DNA from: Paenibacillus physcomitrellae
Lineage (GTDB): Bacteria > Bacillota > Bacilli > Paenibacillales > Paenibacillaceae
Direction: 5' to 3'
DNA length: 64,000 nt
NCBI RefSeq assembly: GCF_002240225.1
Contig: NZ_CP022584.1
Coordinates: 3,642,594 to 3,706,593, forward strand
The translations under genes and the position numbers were made by a program. The notes beneath the pieces were generated by a model. That model was given only the letters and a program-made list of their open reading frames with translations, was not told the DNA's origin and did not search any database. Below, in pieces: positions 41,124 to 49,304 of the stretch; the stretch's first letter is position 1; the number at the start of each line of letters is the position of its first letter.

Positions 41124-42446
41124 TCAGGACGGCGCTGCGGCGGTTGTTACGGCGATTTTATCCGGGGCGATGAACTGCCGGATCACGTCCTCGACAATGG
41201 CTCTGGCGGCATCCGGCCGTCGTAAGCTCTCCAGCTCCCGGTAGAGGTCCCCCTCCGGCCGCCGGCTGAAGAACTGCTCGATCTGGCGGACCAGATCGGA
41301 CGGGCGGTGGGAAATGAAGGCGATGCCTTTCTTTTTCAAATAAAGGGCATTGTTTAATTCTTGCCCCGGAACTGGCCGGAACAGAAACATCGGCAGGCGG
41401 CTGACCAGTGCTTCGGACAAGGTGATTCCGCCAGGTTTGGTGATGATGCAGTCGCTCACCGCCATAAGGCTGGCAATGTCGTTGACGAAACCGTAGACCT
41501 GAACGTCCTCGTGATTGGCGAATCGCTGCTGCAGCTGTGTGAAGAGTTCTTTGTTCTTTCCGCATACCGCGATAACGCGGCGTTCACCATCGGCAGTAAG
41601 GCGGCGGCAGATGTCGGTAATATTCGGCATGACCCCGTAAGCCCCGGCCATCAGCAGGATTACGGGTTTTCCATCCCGGCGTATCCGGGCTGCAAGCTGT
41701 CTGGCCGAACGCGCAGCTGCAATTGGATCTCCATCGATATTCACACTTGTATTTGAATTTGGATTCAAATTTGCATCCCTATCGACGTTCCCATCTACGT
41801 CTGCATCTGCTTTCGCATTTACACCCATATCCCGACGATCACCCATATCCACACCCGCCTCGTCACCCTCGCCGTCCTGCGGCTCGAATAAGCCGGAAAA
41901 GCCAGGGCGCAGCGGAATCCCGCTGGCGACAACCCGTTCCTCAGGAATGCCGCGGGACACCATTTCGTTCTTCAAATCCTGCGTCGCTACATAATACCGG
42001 TTGACGGCAGGGTGGAACCAGCGTGCATGGATGTCAAAATCGGTAATCACATTAATGATGGGAATGGTCTGACCGGTTCTCCTGAGCAGCTTGGGCATCG
42101 TCAGCTGGGGGAAGGTATGAATGACCATATCCGGATTGATGCCGGCGACAATCTTGGCCAGCTTGTTCAAGCCGATGGAATGCAGCAGGCCGTACAGCGG
42201 CCGGTTTGGCTGCATGCGCCGTGTCGTATTGTAGACCCATCCGTACAAGTACGGAATGGTTTTAAAGCTTTGCATGTATACAAATTTAGTTAATCCATTC
42301 AGCAGGGGGTGCGCCTCCGCCATGAGATCCAGCAGAACCACATCGGTAATCCCTTGTTCATGAAAGGAAGATTCGATTGCTTTGGAGACCTGGTAGTGTC
42401 CGTCCCCGTAACTGGCATATACAATCAATACCTTGGGTTTACGCAT
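41124..42446 (-). CDS. UgtP/MGDG-synthase-like glycolipid glycosyltransferase with Asp/Asn-rich insertion
   Basis: A 440-residue GT28 enzyme. The N-terminal MGDG-synthase domain has VLIVYASYGDGHYQVSKAI (6-24) and LTKFVYMQSFKTIPYLYGWVY; the C-terminal half has KPVILLMAGAYGVMPNI, CGKNKEL, VYGFVNDIASLMAVSDCIITKPGGITLSEAL. Such enzymes add glucose or galactose to diacylglycerol and provide the lipoteichoic acid anchor. Between about residues 200 and 253, in the inter-domain loop, is a 50-residue Asp/Asn/Val/Ala-rich tract (DADVDGNVDRDANLNPNSN) that the family lacks. Start ATG 42446 preceded by GGGAGGAGA. Confidence 0.85.
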   Translation of the reverse strand: MRKPKVLIVYASYGDGHYQVSKAIESSFHEQGITDVVLLDLMAEAHPLLNGLTKFVYMQSFKTIPYLYGWVYNTTRRMQPNRPLYGLLHSIGLNKLAKIVAGINPDMVIHTFPQLTMPKLLRRTGQTIPIINVITDFDIHARWFHPAVNRYYVATQDLKNEMVSRGIPEERVVASGIPLRPGFSGLFEPQDGEGDEAGVDMGDRRDMGVNAKADADVDGNVDRDANLNPNSNTSVNIDGDPIAAARSARQLAARIRRDGKPVILLMAGAYGVMPNITDICRRLTADGERRVIAVCGKNKELFTQLQQRFANHEDVQVYGFVNDIASLMAVSDCIITKPGGITLSEALVSRLPMFLFRPVPGQELNNALYLKKKGIAFISHRPSDLVRQIEQFFSRRPEGDLYRELESLRRPDAARAIVEDVIRQFIAPDKIAVTTAAAPS

Positions 42447-42649
42447 CAGCCGTCTCCTCCCGGTAGCCTGATAAGAAAATAACTGAACTTTGCCTAGGCG
42501 AACTCACCTGTTATAAGTATATACATTGCAGGCGCCTATAGAAGAATTTGCCGGTCGGGCATACAATTCCTTCCCCCTTATTTTAACCCGATCAAAAACC
42601 GATAAATATATTATTAAGGATTGAAATATAAATCCATAAAAGGTGAAAG

Positions 42650-42921
42650 CTGAAACGCCGTAATGAATATGTTACAATATAGAGAGATAGGAGGCCGTTC
42701 CATTTGTATCCGGATAAACATAAAGTGTTAACGGGTGCCTGATCATAACCGGTTGTTTGACAGCAAGCAATTGATTCAGGTTAAACCTTGCCGGGTATGT
42801 AAATGTCAGATGCCTGCCGGTGGCAGGACAAACTTAACCACTTCTAGATGAATACTTGCAGGATCTTTTCGGCGTTCTCATTTACGGAAGCAGTACTATT
42901 AGCGTTCTGGGAGGGAATCAT
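42650..42921 (+). promoter_or_regulatory. Promoter and long leader before a small gene
   Basis: CTGAAA (42650-42655), 17 bp, TACAAT (42673-42678) form a plausible SigA promoter. About 235 nt of leader follow before the ribosome site at 42909. The leader contains GGAGG with a short TTG frame (about 12 codons, ending GTGCCTGA at 42740) and a hairpin CCTGCC-GGT-GGCAGG near 42811-42825. It does not match a riboswitch class that I know. The rest of 42447-42650 is AT-rich. Confidence 0.35.
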
Positions 42922-43110
42922 ATGGCAACGAAAGGTCATAATGAAGTTAAGGAAAGTTTGCGGGAGATGACAAGAATTTTCAGGCCGAAGGATCCCAAAA
43001 AATTTGTCAGGGAGTATGTTCGTAAGTACCGCATCATGGGCGGATATGAAGAAGAATTGACTCACCTTGTGGAAACGGAAATGGGTAAGCTGAACTCTTC
43101 AGTTTCCTGA
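42922..43110 (+). CDS. Small basic hypothetical protein
   Basis: A 62-residue helical protein: KESLREMTRIFRPKDPKKFVREYVRKYRIMGGYEEELTHLVETEMGKL (split over 10-57). Start at 42922 with GGGAGGG 5 nt upstream; the longer frame from 42856 is not supported. Its size, charge and position before map suggest a conserved Bacillales protein, but I do not recognise its family. Confidence 0.65.
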   Translation: MATKGHNEVKESLREMTRIFRPKDPKKFVREYVRKYRIMGGYEEELTHLVETEMGKLNSSVS

Positions 43111-43160
43111 TGCGATCCTCTGACGGTCGGCCGCTATCACATTTGATATAGGACACTTTC

Positions 43161-43200
43161 AAACCGTCTCTCCGCTTTTGTGCGGGGGGCGGTTTTTTTC
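43161..43200 (+). terminator. Terminator
   Basis: AAACCGTCTCTCCGC / GCGGGGGGCGGTTT stem, followed by TTTTTTTC. Confidence 0.75.
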
Positions 43201-43297
43201 TTTCATAAGCTAACATATATTAGAGCATTCAGGTCAGGCACACGTCCGGCAGACATTAGATACTTTAGTTGTATAGAATAAAAAGGAGGCGTTTCCC

Positions 43298-44062
43298 ATG
43301 CCGAAAGTGGCTACGAAAAACGCTCAGCAGATTGAGCTGATCCGGGCAGCGGGACGCATATTGGCGGATTGTCATCGCGCTTTGAGAAAAGCAATTGCTC
43401 CTGGGATCTCCACGCGTCAGATCGATGAGTTTGTAGAACGGTTTATTACCGAGCGGGGCGGGACGGCAGCGCAGAAGGGATACAGAGGTTTCCCGTTTGC
43501 GACGTGTGCGTCGGTTAACGATGTAGTCTGCCACGGTTTCCCCACCCGGGAACTGCTCCGAAGCGGTGATATTGTGACGATCGACATCGTTGTGGAGAAG
43601 GACGGGTGGATGGCCGATTCGGGATGGACGTATCTGGTGGGTCAGCCGTCGCCGGAGGTTGAAAGATTGTATAAAATCACCAAGCTGGCGCTGGAACGGG
43701 GCATTGCCGCGGCCGTTCCGGGCAACCGGATCGGCGACATCAGCTATGCCATCCAGCGGACGGCTGATGAGGCGGGCATTGGGATTGTGAAGCCACTGGT
43801 TGGCCATGGCATCGGACAAATGATGCACGAACCGCCCGATGTTCCCAACTATGGCCGTCCGGGTACGGGCCTGAAGCTTCGCAAAGGCATGGTGATTACC
43901 ATCGAGCCGGTCTTTACCTTAGGGGAGACGGGGGCCGTGCTTTGGGATTCGGACGGCTGGACAATCCGCTCGGCCGATGGAACGCCGGGAGCCCAGTTCG
44001 AGCATACTCTTGCGATTACTGAACGGGGGGCGGATCTTTTAACCGAGCAATCCATAAAATGA
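43298..44062 (+). CDS. map: Type I methionine aminopeptidase
   Basis: A 254-residue aminopeptidase. CHGFP (about 78-82) holds the substrate-side His. Metal ligands are visible in the order DIVVEKDGWMADSGW (two Asp, about 94-107), GHGIG (about 169-173), TIEPVF (about 201-206) and QFEHT (about 235-239). It removes the start Met from new proteins. Ribosome site AAGGAGG. Here it is a single gene outside the ribosomal operon, so likely the second map copy common in Bacillales. Confidence 0.93.
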   Translation: MPKVATKNAQQIELIRAAGRILADCHRALRKAIAPGISTRQIDEFVERFITERGGTAAQKGYRGFPFATCASVNDVVCHGFPTRELLRSGDIVTIDIVVEKDGWMADSGWTYLVGQPSPEVERLYKITKLALERGIAAAVPGNRIGDISYAIQRTADEAGIGIVKPLVGHGIGQMMHEPPDVPNYGRPGTGLKLRKGMVITIEPVFTLGETGAVLWDSDGWTIRSADGTPGAQFEHTLAITERGADLLTEQSIK

Positions 44063-44116
44063 CGGATATTTATGATGGTTTTAAAGGATGGAATTCATAA
44101 TTGGATCTGTTCAATC

Positions 44117-44142
44117 AGCCGGTGCTTTGCGCCGGTTTTTTT
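44117..44142 (+). terminator. Terminator of map
   Basis: GCCGGTGC / GCGCCGG hairpin with a short loop, followed by TTTTTTTC. Confidence 0.7.
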
Positions 44143-44205
44143 CTATGCTCAGAAAGGAAGGGAAGCTGGACAGGGTTCGGCCCGGGAATTTCCACCTCCT
44201 AAATG

Positions 44206-44258
44206 TTGACAAATAAGAAGTGTGCTCATATACTGTGTATAAAGATATACACAGTATA
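44206..44258 (+). promoter_or_regulatory. Consensus promoter overlapped by a perfect GntR-type operator
   Basis: TTGACA (44206-44211), exactly 17 bp, TATACT (44229-44234). From 44229 to 44258 runs TATACTGTGTAT-6nt-ATACACAGTATA, a perfect 12-6-12 inverted repeat starting with the -10 box. A repressor bound here would block the polymerase. The GntR/YtrA-type gene second in the operon is the obvious candidate. Confidence 0.8.
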
Positions 44259-44318
44259 ACAGTGAGGCATGATTAAAAAATAGAGCTAAGAGTAGAAACA
44301 AGGGGAAGGTGGTACTGC

Positions 44319-45047
44319 ATGAGCGAGTTTTGGAGGGACAGTTTGTTTCTGTTCAGGAGAGAGTGGAGAAAAGACCGCAGACTCCTGCTCTGGAGCCTGT
44401 TTTTTATGGTCTATACCGGGGGCTGCATCAGTTTGCTGGTCTATTCGAGACAGGAAAGCGATGCAGTGAAGTCGATGAATGTCCTGCTCGATTTCTTGCT
44501 TCTAATGATGGCCCCGATGACTGGATTCTGTTTCTCCCGCGGCCATCTTCATTATTTTAGGGATGATTCCTACACGCAGAAGCTGTATTATCTCAAGACG
44601 CTGCCGATTCGGCCGAACGTGATCATCAGCGCACGCGTGGTGCAGCTGTTGGTCTACATCCTCATTAACAGCGTACTGATGTATGGCACTCTTTATATCG
44701 CTACGGGCGGATTGGATTCCAGCCTTAGGTTTGCTGATTATATAGCCTTTGTCCTGACCTGGACAGGATACAGCTTTGCGGCAAGCGCTTATTACCTATA
44801 TTTCGAGTTTCTCCGCAGTGGCAAGGTGTATATGTGGATGAGTTTTGTCCTGATGGGATTGTGCGCATTGGCTGCGGTGGTGATCCTGCTGCTGGATGGA
44901 GGATTGGTCAATTATACGATTGATATGTCCGGTCGTTACGGATTGCTGTCACCACTCATGTGGGCAAGTTTGCTAATAGGCGCCGCGATTTTATACCTGT
45001 CAGGGAGACATATAGCCCAAAAAATAGAAACGAGAGACCTGGTTTAA
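44319..45047 (+). CDS. ABC-2-type membrane protein
   Basis: A 242-residue membrane protein with six hydrophobic segments (about 23-42, 60-75, 107-128, 143-165, 174-195, 210-228). The early FFMVYTGGCISLLVY and the charged loop HYFRDDSYTQKLYYLKTLPI are typical of permease partners in YtrA/BcrA-like operons. It is first in the GntR-controlled operon. Ribosome site AGGGGAAGG. The transported compound is unknown, but such modules often respond to cell-wall antibiotics. Confidence 0.75.
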   Translation: MSEFWRDSLFLFRREWRKDRRLLLWSLFFMVYTGGCISLLVYSRQESDAVKSMNVLLDFLLLMMAPMTGFCFSRGHLHYFRDDSYTQKLYYLKTLPIRPNVIISARVVQLLVYILINSVLMYGTLYIATGGLDSSLRFADYIAFVLTWTGYSFAASAYYLYFEFLRSGKVYMWMSFVLMGLCALAAVVILLLDGGLVNYTIDMSGRYGLLSPLMWASLLIGAAILYLSGRHIAQKIETRDLV

Positions 45048-45093
45048 TCTAAATGATTTACAGATAGGAGAGCAGGACAGGAGGTGCCACGGA

Positions 45094-45507
45094 GTGTGGA
45101 TTCCCATACAGATTAATGAGAGCAGCGCAGAGCCGCTTTATCATCAGATCGAAACGCAGCTGCGTTCGATGATTGTCGGTGGTCAGCTGGCCGAAGGGAC
45201 CCTTCTTCCTTCCATACGCGAGCTGGCAGGCAACCTGAACTGCAGCGCGATTACGGTGCGCCGGGTTTATCAGGACCTGGAGAGCGAAGGACTGCTGCGG
45301 ACCAAGCAGGGGACGGGTACTTTTGTCGCTAAAGTGGAAGAAGAACAGCGTGGCACTTATAAACGAACATTTGTAGAGGAAGCGCTGGGAGCCGCCATTG
45401 ACAGTGCCCGGTCGGTTCAATATAGCAAAGAAGAGTTGAAGACGTTGTTCCTTGAAGTGTTGGAGGAGAAATTTAAGGATACGGAGAAAGGCGGAGATTC
45501 CCTATGA
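45094..45507 (+). CDS. GntR-family regulator, YtrA subfamily
   Basis: A 137-residue protein. HTH: PLYHQIETQLRSMIVGGQLAEGTLLPSIRELAGNLNCSAITVRRVYQDLESEGLLRTKQGTGTFV in pieces over about 14-78. The short C-terminal tail (about 60 residues) is the YtrA type, which lacks a large effector domain. It begins with GTG after GGAGG. YtrA regulators repress ABC operons by binding a palindrome over the promoter; a perfect one lies at 44229. It overlaps the next ATPase gene by 4 bp. Confidence 0.92.
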   Translation: MWIPIQINESSAEPLYHQIETQLRSMIVGGQLAEGTLLPSIRELAGNLNCSAITVRRVYQDLESEGLLRTKQGTGTFVAKVEEEQRGTYKRTFVEEALGAAIDSARSVQYSKEELKTLFLEVLEEKFKDTEKGGDSL

Positions 45508-46412
45508 CGGACTTAGCGGTTAAGCTCAGCGGCATAGTCAAAAGCGGGCGGCGAAAAACAATCGGTCCTATTGACCTCGATGTTCCTGCCGGCCATGTCG
45601 TTGCGGTAGTGGGGCCAAACGGTTCAGGAAAAAGCACGCTGATTCATCTGATCATGAAGGCGATCCAGCCGGATGGAGGAACCATGGAGTGGTTCGGTCA
45701 GCAGCATGAGCAGGGCCTGCCGATTGAGCTGAAGCGCATGATCGCCTACGTACCGGAGATCCCTTTATATGAGGAGAATCAGGCAACGGCTGAAGAGGCT
45801 GGCAGCTTCCGGGCGTATTGGTACCCAGATTGGGACGGAACGAGGTTTGAGGAATTGCTGAACCGCTTTGACGTCCCAAGAGGCATCAAGCTTTCGAAGA
45901 TGTCGAAGGGGGAGCGCCGCAAGTTTGAGATCGCCGCCGCTTTGGCCTGCCATCCTAAGCTGCTGCTCCTGGATGAGCCTTCTTCCGGTCTGGACCCGTT
46001 CGCCTGGAAGGAAATGCTCAGCGGGCTTCGGTCGCTGCTGGCCGAAGAGGAAATCACGGTCCTTTTATGCACCCACATCGTGGATGAAATCAAACGGCTG
46101 GCAGATTACGTCGTGCTGATGCGTGACGGCCGAAGCTACGGGATGGTTGAGAAGGATGCTTTGCAGGAATGTTTTCAGGAATGGTGGATCAGAGGCGGAC
46201 AGGCGGAAGTGAAGCAGCTTGGCGCTCTGGAGCTGGAGCAGGGTCCGGATCTGATGAAAGTGCTGGTCAATTCGGCCGAAGCCGAAAGATTGGCGGCAGA
46301 GCTGCCAATTGAGGTGCTGCGTAGAAGGAGCATCGAGCTGGAAGAGGCTTTGGAGCTTTGGATGAAGGGGCATTTGCCCGAAGAACTGAAATGGAAGAGG
46401 GGGACGTTGTAA
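45504..46412 (+). CDS. ABC transporter ATPase (YtrB-like)
   Basis: A 302-residue ABC ATPase. Walker A VVGPNGSGKST (31-41), signature LSKMSKGERRK (a degenerate LSGGQ), Walker B LLLLDEPSSGLD and CTHIVDE. The signature variant is usual in the YtrB/YxlF kind. It overlaps the regulator and is followed by a second ATPase whose ATG overlaps its stop. Confidence 0.9.
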   Translation: MTDLAVKLSGIVKSGRRKTIGPIDLDVPAGHVVAVVGPNGSGKSTLIHLIMKAIQPDGGTMEWFGQQHEQGLPIELKRMIAYVPEIPLYEENQATAEEAGSFRAYWYPDWDGTRFEELLNRFDVPRGIKLSKMSKGERRKFEIAAALACHPKLLLLDEPSSGLDPFAWKEMLSGLRSLLAEEEITVLLCTHIVDEIKRLADYVVLMRDGRSYGMVEKDALQECFQEWWIRGGQAEVKQLGALELEQGPDLMKVLVNSAEAERLAAELPIEVLRRRSIELEEALELWMKGHLPEELKWKRGTL

Positions 46413-47317
46413 TGGCAAAACCACTGGTTCTAAGTCAGGTATTCAAGCAGTTTGGAGACAAGACCGCCGTTAACGGAATTTCACTTGAGGTTGAGCAAGG
46501 GGAAATCTACGGCCTGCTTGGCGCAAACGGCGCCGGGAAAACAACGACGATGCGGATGGTGCTTGGGGTTATTTTTCCGGATGGGGGGAACATCTCTTAT
46601 TTCGGCAAACCTTACGGCCCGGATCAGCGTCATGAAATGGGTTATCTGCCCGAGGAACGCGGCTTGTATCCCAAGATTAAGGTCAGCGAGCAGATCACCT
46701 ACCTGGCCCAGCTGCGCGGCATGTCCGCCAAGGAAGCCGACCAAAGCCTCAAGTATTGGCTGGATCGCTTTGAGGTGCCGGAGTATTACGATAAACGGAT
46801 CGAAGAGCTGTCCAAAGGCAACCAGCAGAAGATGGGATTTATCGCGGCCGTTGTGCATAAACCGAAGATTCTGATCCTTGACGAAGCGTTCAGTGGCCTT
46901 GACCCGGTCAATGTAGAATTGCTGAAAGCGAATGTGAAGCAGCTGCGTGATGAAGGCACCAGCATTTTGTTCTCCACGCACCGGATGGAGCACGTGGAAG
47001 AGCTGTGCCGCAACATTACGATTTTGCACCGCTCAAACCCGGTCATTCAGGGCGACCTCCAGGAAATCAAGAAACGTTATCCGCGTGAATCGGTGATCCT
47101 GCGGACGACAGGCGCTGTGGAAGGGCTGGAGCAGATCGGCGGCGTGACGAAGGTTGAACGCAAAGAGCGGGGTTATCAATTGACGATTTCAGATGTTTCG
47201 GCGGCGAAGACGATTTTGTCGACGGCTATGGCGCAGAGCGAAGTGGAGCATTTTGAAATCCAGGAGCCGACGCTTAACCAAATCTTTATCAAGGAAGTGG
47301 GGGAATCCAATGAATAA
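46412..47317 (+). CDS. ABC transporter ATPase (NatA/YhaQ type)
   Basis: A 301-residue ATPase. Walker A LLGANGAGKTT (about 35-45), signature ELSKGNQQK, Walker B ILILDEAFSGLDPV and STHRMEHVE. The C-terminal region matches the DUF4162 domain of NatA/YhaQ proteins. Start at 46412 overlaps the preceding stop; the longer frame has no signal. It should power the NatB/YhaP-like permease that follows. Confidence 0.92.
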   Translation: MAKPLVLSQVFKQFGDKTAVNGISLEVEQGEIYGLLGANGAGKTTTMRMVLGVIFPDGGNISYFGKPYGPDQRHEMGYLPEERGLYPKIKVSEQITYLAQLRGMSAKEADQSLKYWLDRFEVPEYYDKRIEELSKGNQQKMGFIAAVVHKPKILILDEAFSGLDPVNVELLKANVKQLRDEGTSILFSTHRMEHVEELCRNITILHRSNPVIQGDLQEIKKRYPRESVILRTTGAVEGLEQIGGVTKVERKERGYQLTISDVSAAKTILSTAMAQSEVEHFEIQEPTLNQIFIKEVGESNE

Positions 47318-48599
47318 GCTGGGTACTGTTATCCGTTTCTCGTTCATGAGCAAGATCCGCAAGAGATCCTTCCTGATTACGATGCTGGTCATTGCTATCC
47401 TGATTACGGTTCTGGCCAACGTTCCGTTCCTGATTGATAAATTTATGAACAAAGATGAAAAGGCGCTGAATATCGGCCTGGTCTATGAACCGCAGCCGGC
47501 CATCGCCGAGAAGTTCCGCCAGGTTTCAGACCAGTTGAAGAGCCCGGACTATGCCCTCGTTGATTATAAAGGCGAGGTGAACGATGAGCAGCTCCAGCAG
47601 GATCTGACCGACAAGAAGCTGGATGCCTACCTGAAATTCAGCCAGGACAGCAGCGTCGGATTTCCGGAAGTGACTTATGTATCCAAATCCGGTGACGATC
47701 CGGGACAAGGTCTGTCGGCTTCTTTGCAGAGCGCCCTACAATCCGTGAAAATGCAGACCATCGCAGGAGGTTCGCTCAGCGACAGCCAGCTGGCTGAGCT
47801 GGTGGCCCCGGTTACGCTGAATGCGGAAAAGGCGGGCAGTACTGCCGGCGGGGATCAAGACGGAAAATCCTCCGAAAGCACGAAGGTAGCTAATTATATT
47901 TACGTATACGTTCTGATCATCCTGTTCCTGATGATTAATACAACCACCGGAAGTATGATTGCCTCCGAAGTAACCGCTGAGAAAAGCTCACGGATCATGG
48001 AGATCCTCATCACCAGCGTCTCACCGCTGGTTCAGATGTTTGGCAAGATCATTGCCATGTTCCTGCTTGGCTTAATGCAGATCGTGTTCTTCGCCGTGGT
48101 CGTGGTGGCGAATATCTCGATGCCGCATAACCGCGAAGCGATCAAAGGCCTTGGCGTCGATATTTCGCAGATCAGTGCAGACGTCTTCCTGTACGGGCTG
48201 GTGTTCTATATTCTGGGTTACTTCCTGTATGCTACCTTGTTTGCAGCGATCGGTTCCCTGGTCAGCCGGACAGAGGAGCTGGGACAGGCAATTATGCCGA
48301 TTACACTGCTGTTAATGGTTTCCTTCTATATCGGCATCTTCAGTATTGCAACGCCAAATACGATGCTGATCAAAATCGCCTCCTTTATCCCGTTCACCTC
48401 GCCGATCTCCATGCTGGTGAGAGTAGGAGTAGGAGAGGTAGCTGCATGGGAAATCGTGGTTTCGCTTGTGATTTTGCTGGTCGCCACGTTCCTGTTCGGC
48501 TGGTTGTCCGCGAAGATCTACCGCACTGGCGTGCTCCTGTACGGCAAACGTCCTTCGCTCAAAGAGCTCGGTAAGGCGATGCGGGCTTATAAGATGTGA
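47310..48599 (+). CDS. ABC-2 permease (NatB/YhaP type)
   Basis: A 429-residue permease. One helix at about 20-42, a large external domain (about 45-235), then five to six helices (LIILFLMINTTTGSMIASEVTAEKSSRIMEILITSVSP is the family core, in pieces about 203-243). Start at 47310 overlaps the ATPase by 8 bp. NatAB-type transporters export Na+ or toxic compounds; the substrate here is unknown. Ends the five-gene operon. Confidence 0.9.
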   Translation: MNKLGTVIRFSFMSKIRKRSFLITMLVIAILITVLANVPFLIDKFMNKDEKALNIGLVYEPQPAIAEKFRQVSDQLKSPDYALVDYKGEVNDEQLQQDLTDKKLDAYLKFSQDSSVGFPEVTYVSKSGDDPGQGLSASLQSALQSVKMQTIAGGSLSDSQLAELVAPVTLNAEKAGSTAGGDQDGKSSESTKVANYIYVYVLIILFLMINTTTGSMIASEVTAEKSSRIMEILITSVSPLVQMFGKIIAMFLLGLMQIVFFAVVVVANISMPHNREAIKGLGVDISQISADVFLYGLVFYILGYFLYATLFAAIGSLVSRTEELGQAIMPITLLLMVSFYIGIFSIATPNTMLIKIASFIPFTSPISMLVRVGVGEVAAWEIVVSLVILLVATFLFGWLSAKIYRTGVLLYGKRPSLKELGKAMRAYKM

Positions 48600-48690
48600 G
48601 GGGTAAGCGGGTGTATGTGTGATGTCATAATTAATGAGAATTGCATAAATATTCACTTGTACAATGTTATGTAATATTTTCCGGTTATTA

Positions 48691-48726
48691 AAAAGGTTGC
48701 CCCTAATTCCTAGGGCAACCTTTTTA
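48691..48726 (+). terminator. Terminator of the GntR-ABC operon
   Basis: AAAAGGTTGCCC / GGGCAACCTTTT stem with T-run TTTTTAATT. The remaining 48727-48890 gap is AT-rich and without a gene. Confidence 0.8.
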
Positions 48727-48895
48727 ATTGAATTTCAAGTGATATAGTTAATTATTCTTCAGCGAAAAACTCTTTAAAGATAAGTTTTTGAAGTAGATAT
48801 AATCACAAGATATTTGCTACCTTTCCCCTTTACCACTCAATAATCTAATGGATGGATAGTTGAATTTAAATAAAGTTACGCGAGTTAAACATAAC

Positions 48896-48928
48896 TTATT
48901 GATTATATTCGTTATTGATTATATAATC
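48896..48928 (+). promoter_or_regulatory. ars promoter and ArsR-type operator
   Basis: TTGATT (48899-48904), 17 bp, TATAAT (48922-48927). The word TTATTGATTATAT occurs at 48896-48908 and again at 48912-48924, and GATTATATAATC (48917-48928) is a perfect palindrome over the -10. ArsR-type repressors bind such AT-rich dyads near the start point and leave on arsenite. Confidence 0.65.
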
Positions 48929-48975
48929 TGACATGAATATAAGAGCATTTCAGCTGCGAGAGAGGAGGGATGTTA

Positions 48976-49290
48976 GTGAGCACTATTGATGAAATGTCAT
49001 ATCATATGAAATTGCTCGCTGATAAAACAAGACTGACCATTATGGCTCTTTTAAAGGAACGTGAGATGTGCGTTTGCGATATCGTGGATATTTTGGAGAC
49101 AAGTCAGCCAAACGTAAGCCAGCATCTAAAGAAATTGAAATTAGGCGGTTTGGTTTATGAAACGAAAAAAAGCCAGTGGGTTTATTATTCCTTGAACGTA
49201 GAAGACAAACCATATTTGGAAAGTTTGATGAACCAGCTGCCTTGTATGAAATCTAAGCTTGAAGGCCGAATCGGCTTATCATGTGATTAA
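48976..49290 (+). CDS. arsR: ArsR-family arsenite-responsive repressor
   Basis: About 104 residues. wHTH with the inducer site ELV-type replaced by [12 protein letters not shown]: Cys-Val-Cys at about 32 and 34 in the DNA-recognition helix is the As(III) site of classical Ars[14 protein letters not shown] is the recognition helix. GTG at 48976 follows AGGAGG with 7 nt; the ATG at 48970 is too close. First in an arsR-arsB-arsC-phosphatase operon. Confidence 0.92.
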   Translation: MSTIDEMSYHMKLLADKTRLTIMALLKEREMCVCDIVDILETSQPNVSQHLKKLKLGGLVYETKKSQWVYYSLNVEDKPYLESLMNQLPCMKSKLEGRIGLSCD

Positions 49291-49304
49291 TCTCCGGAGG
49301 TCCT

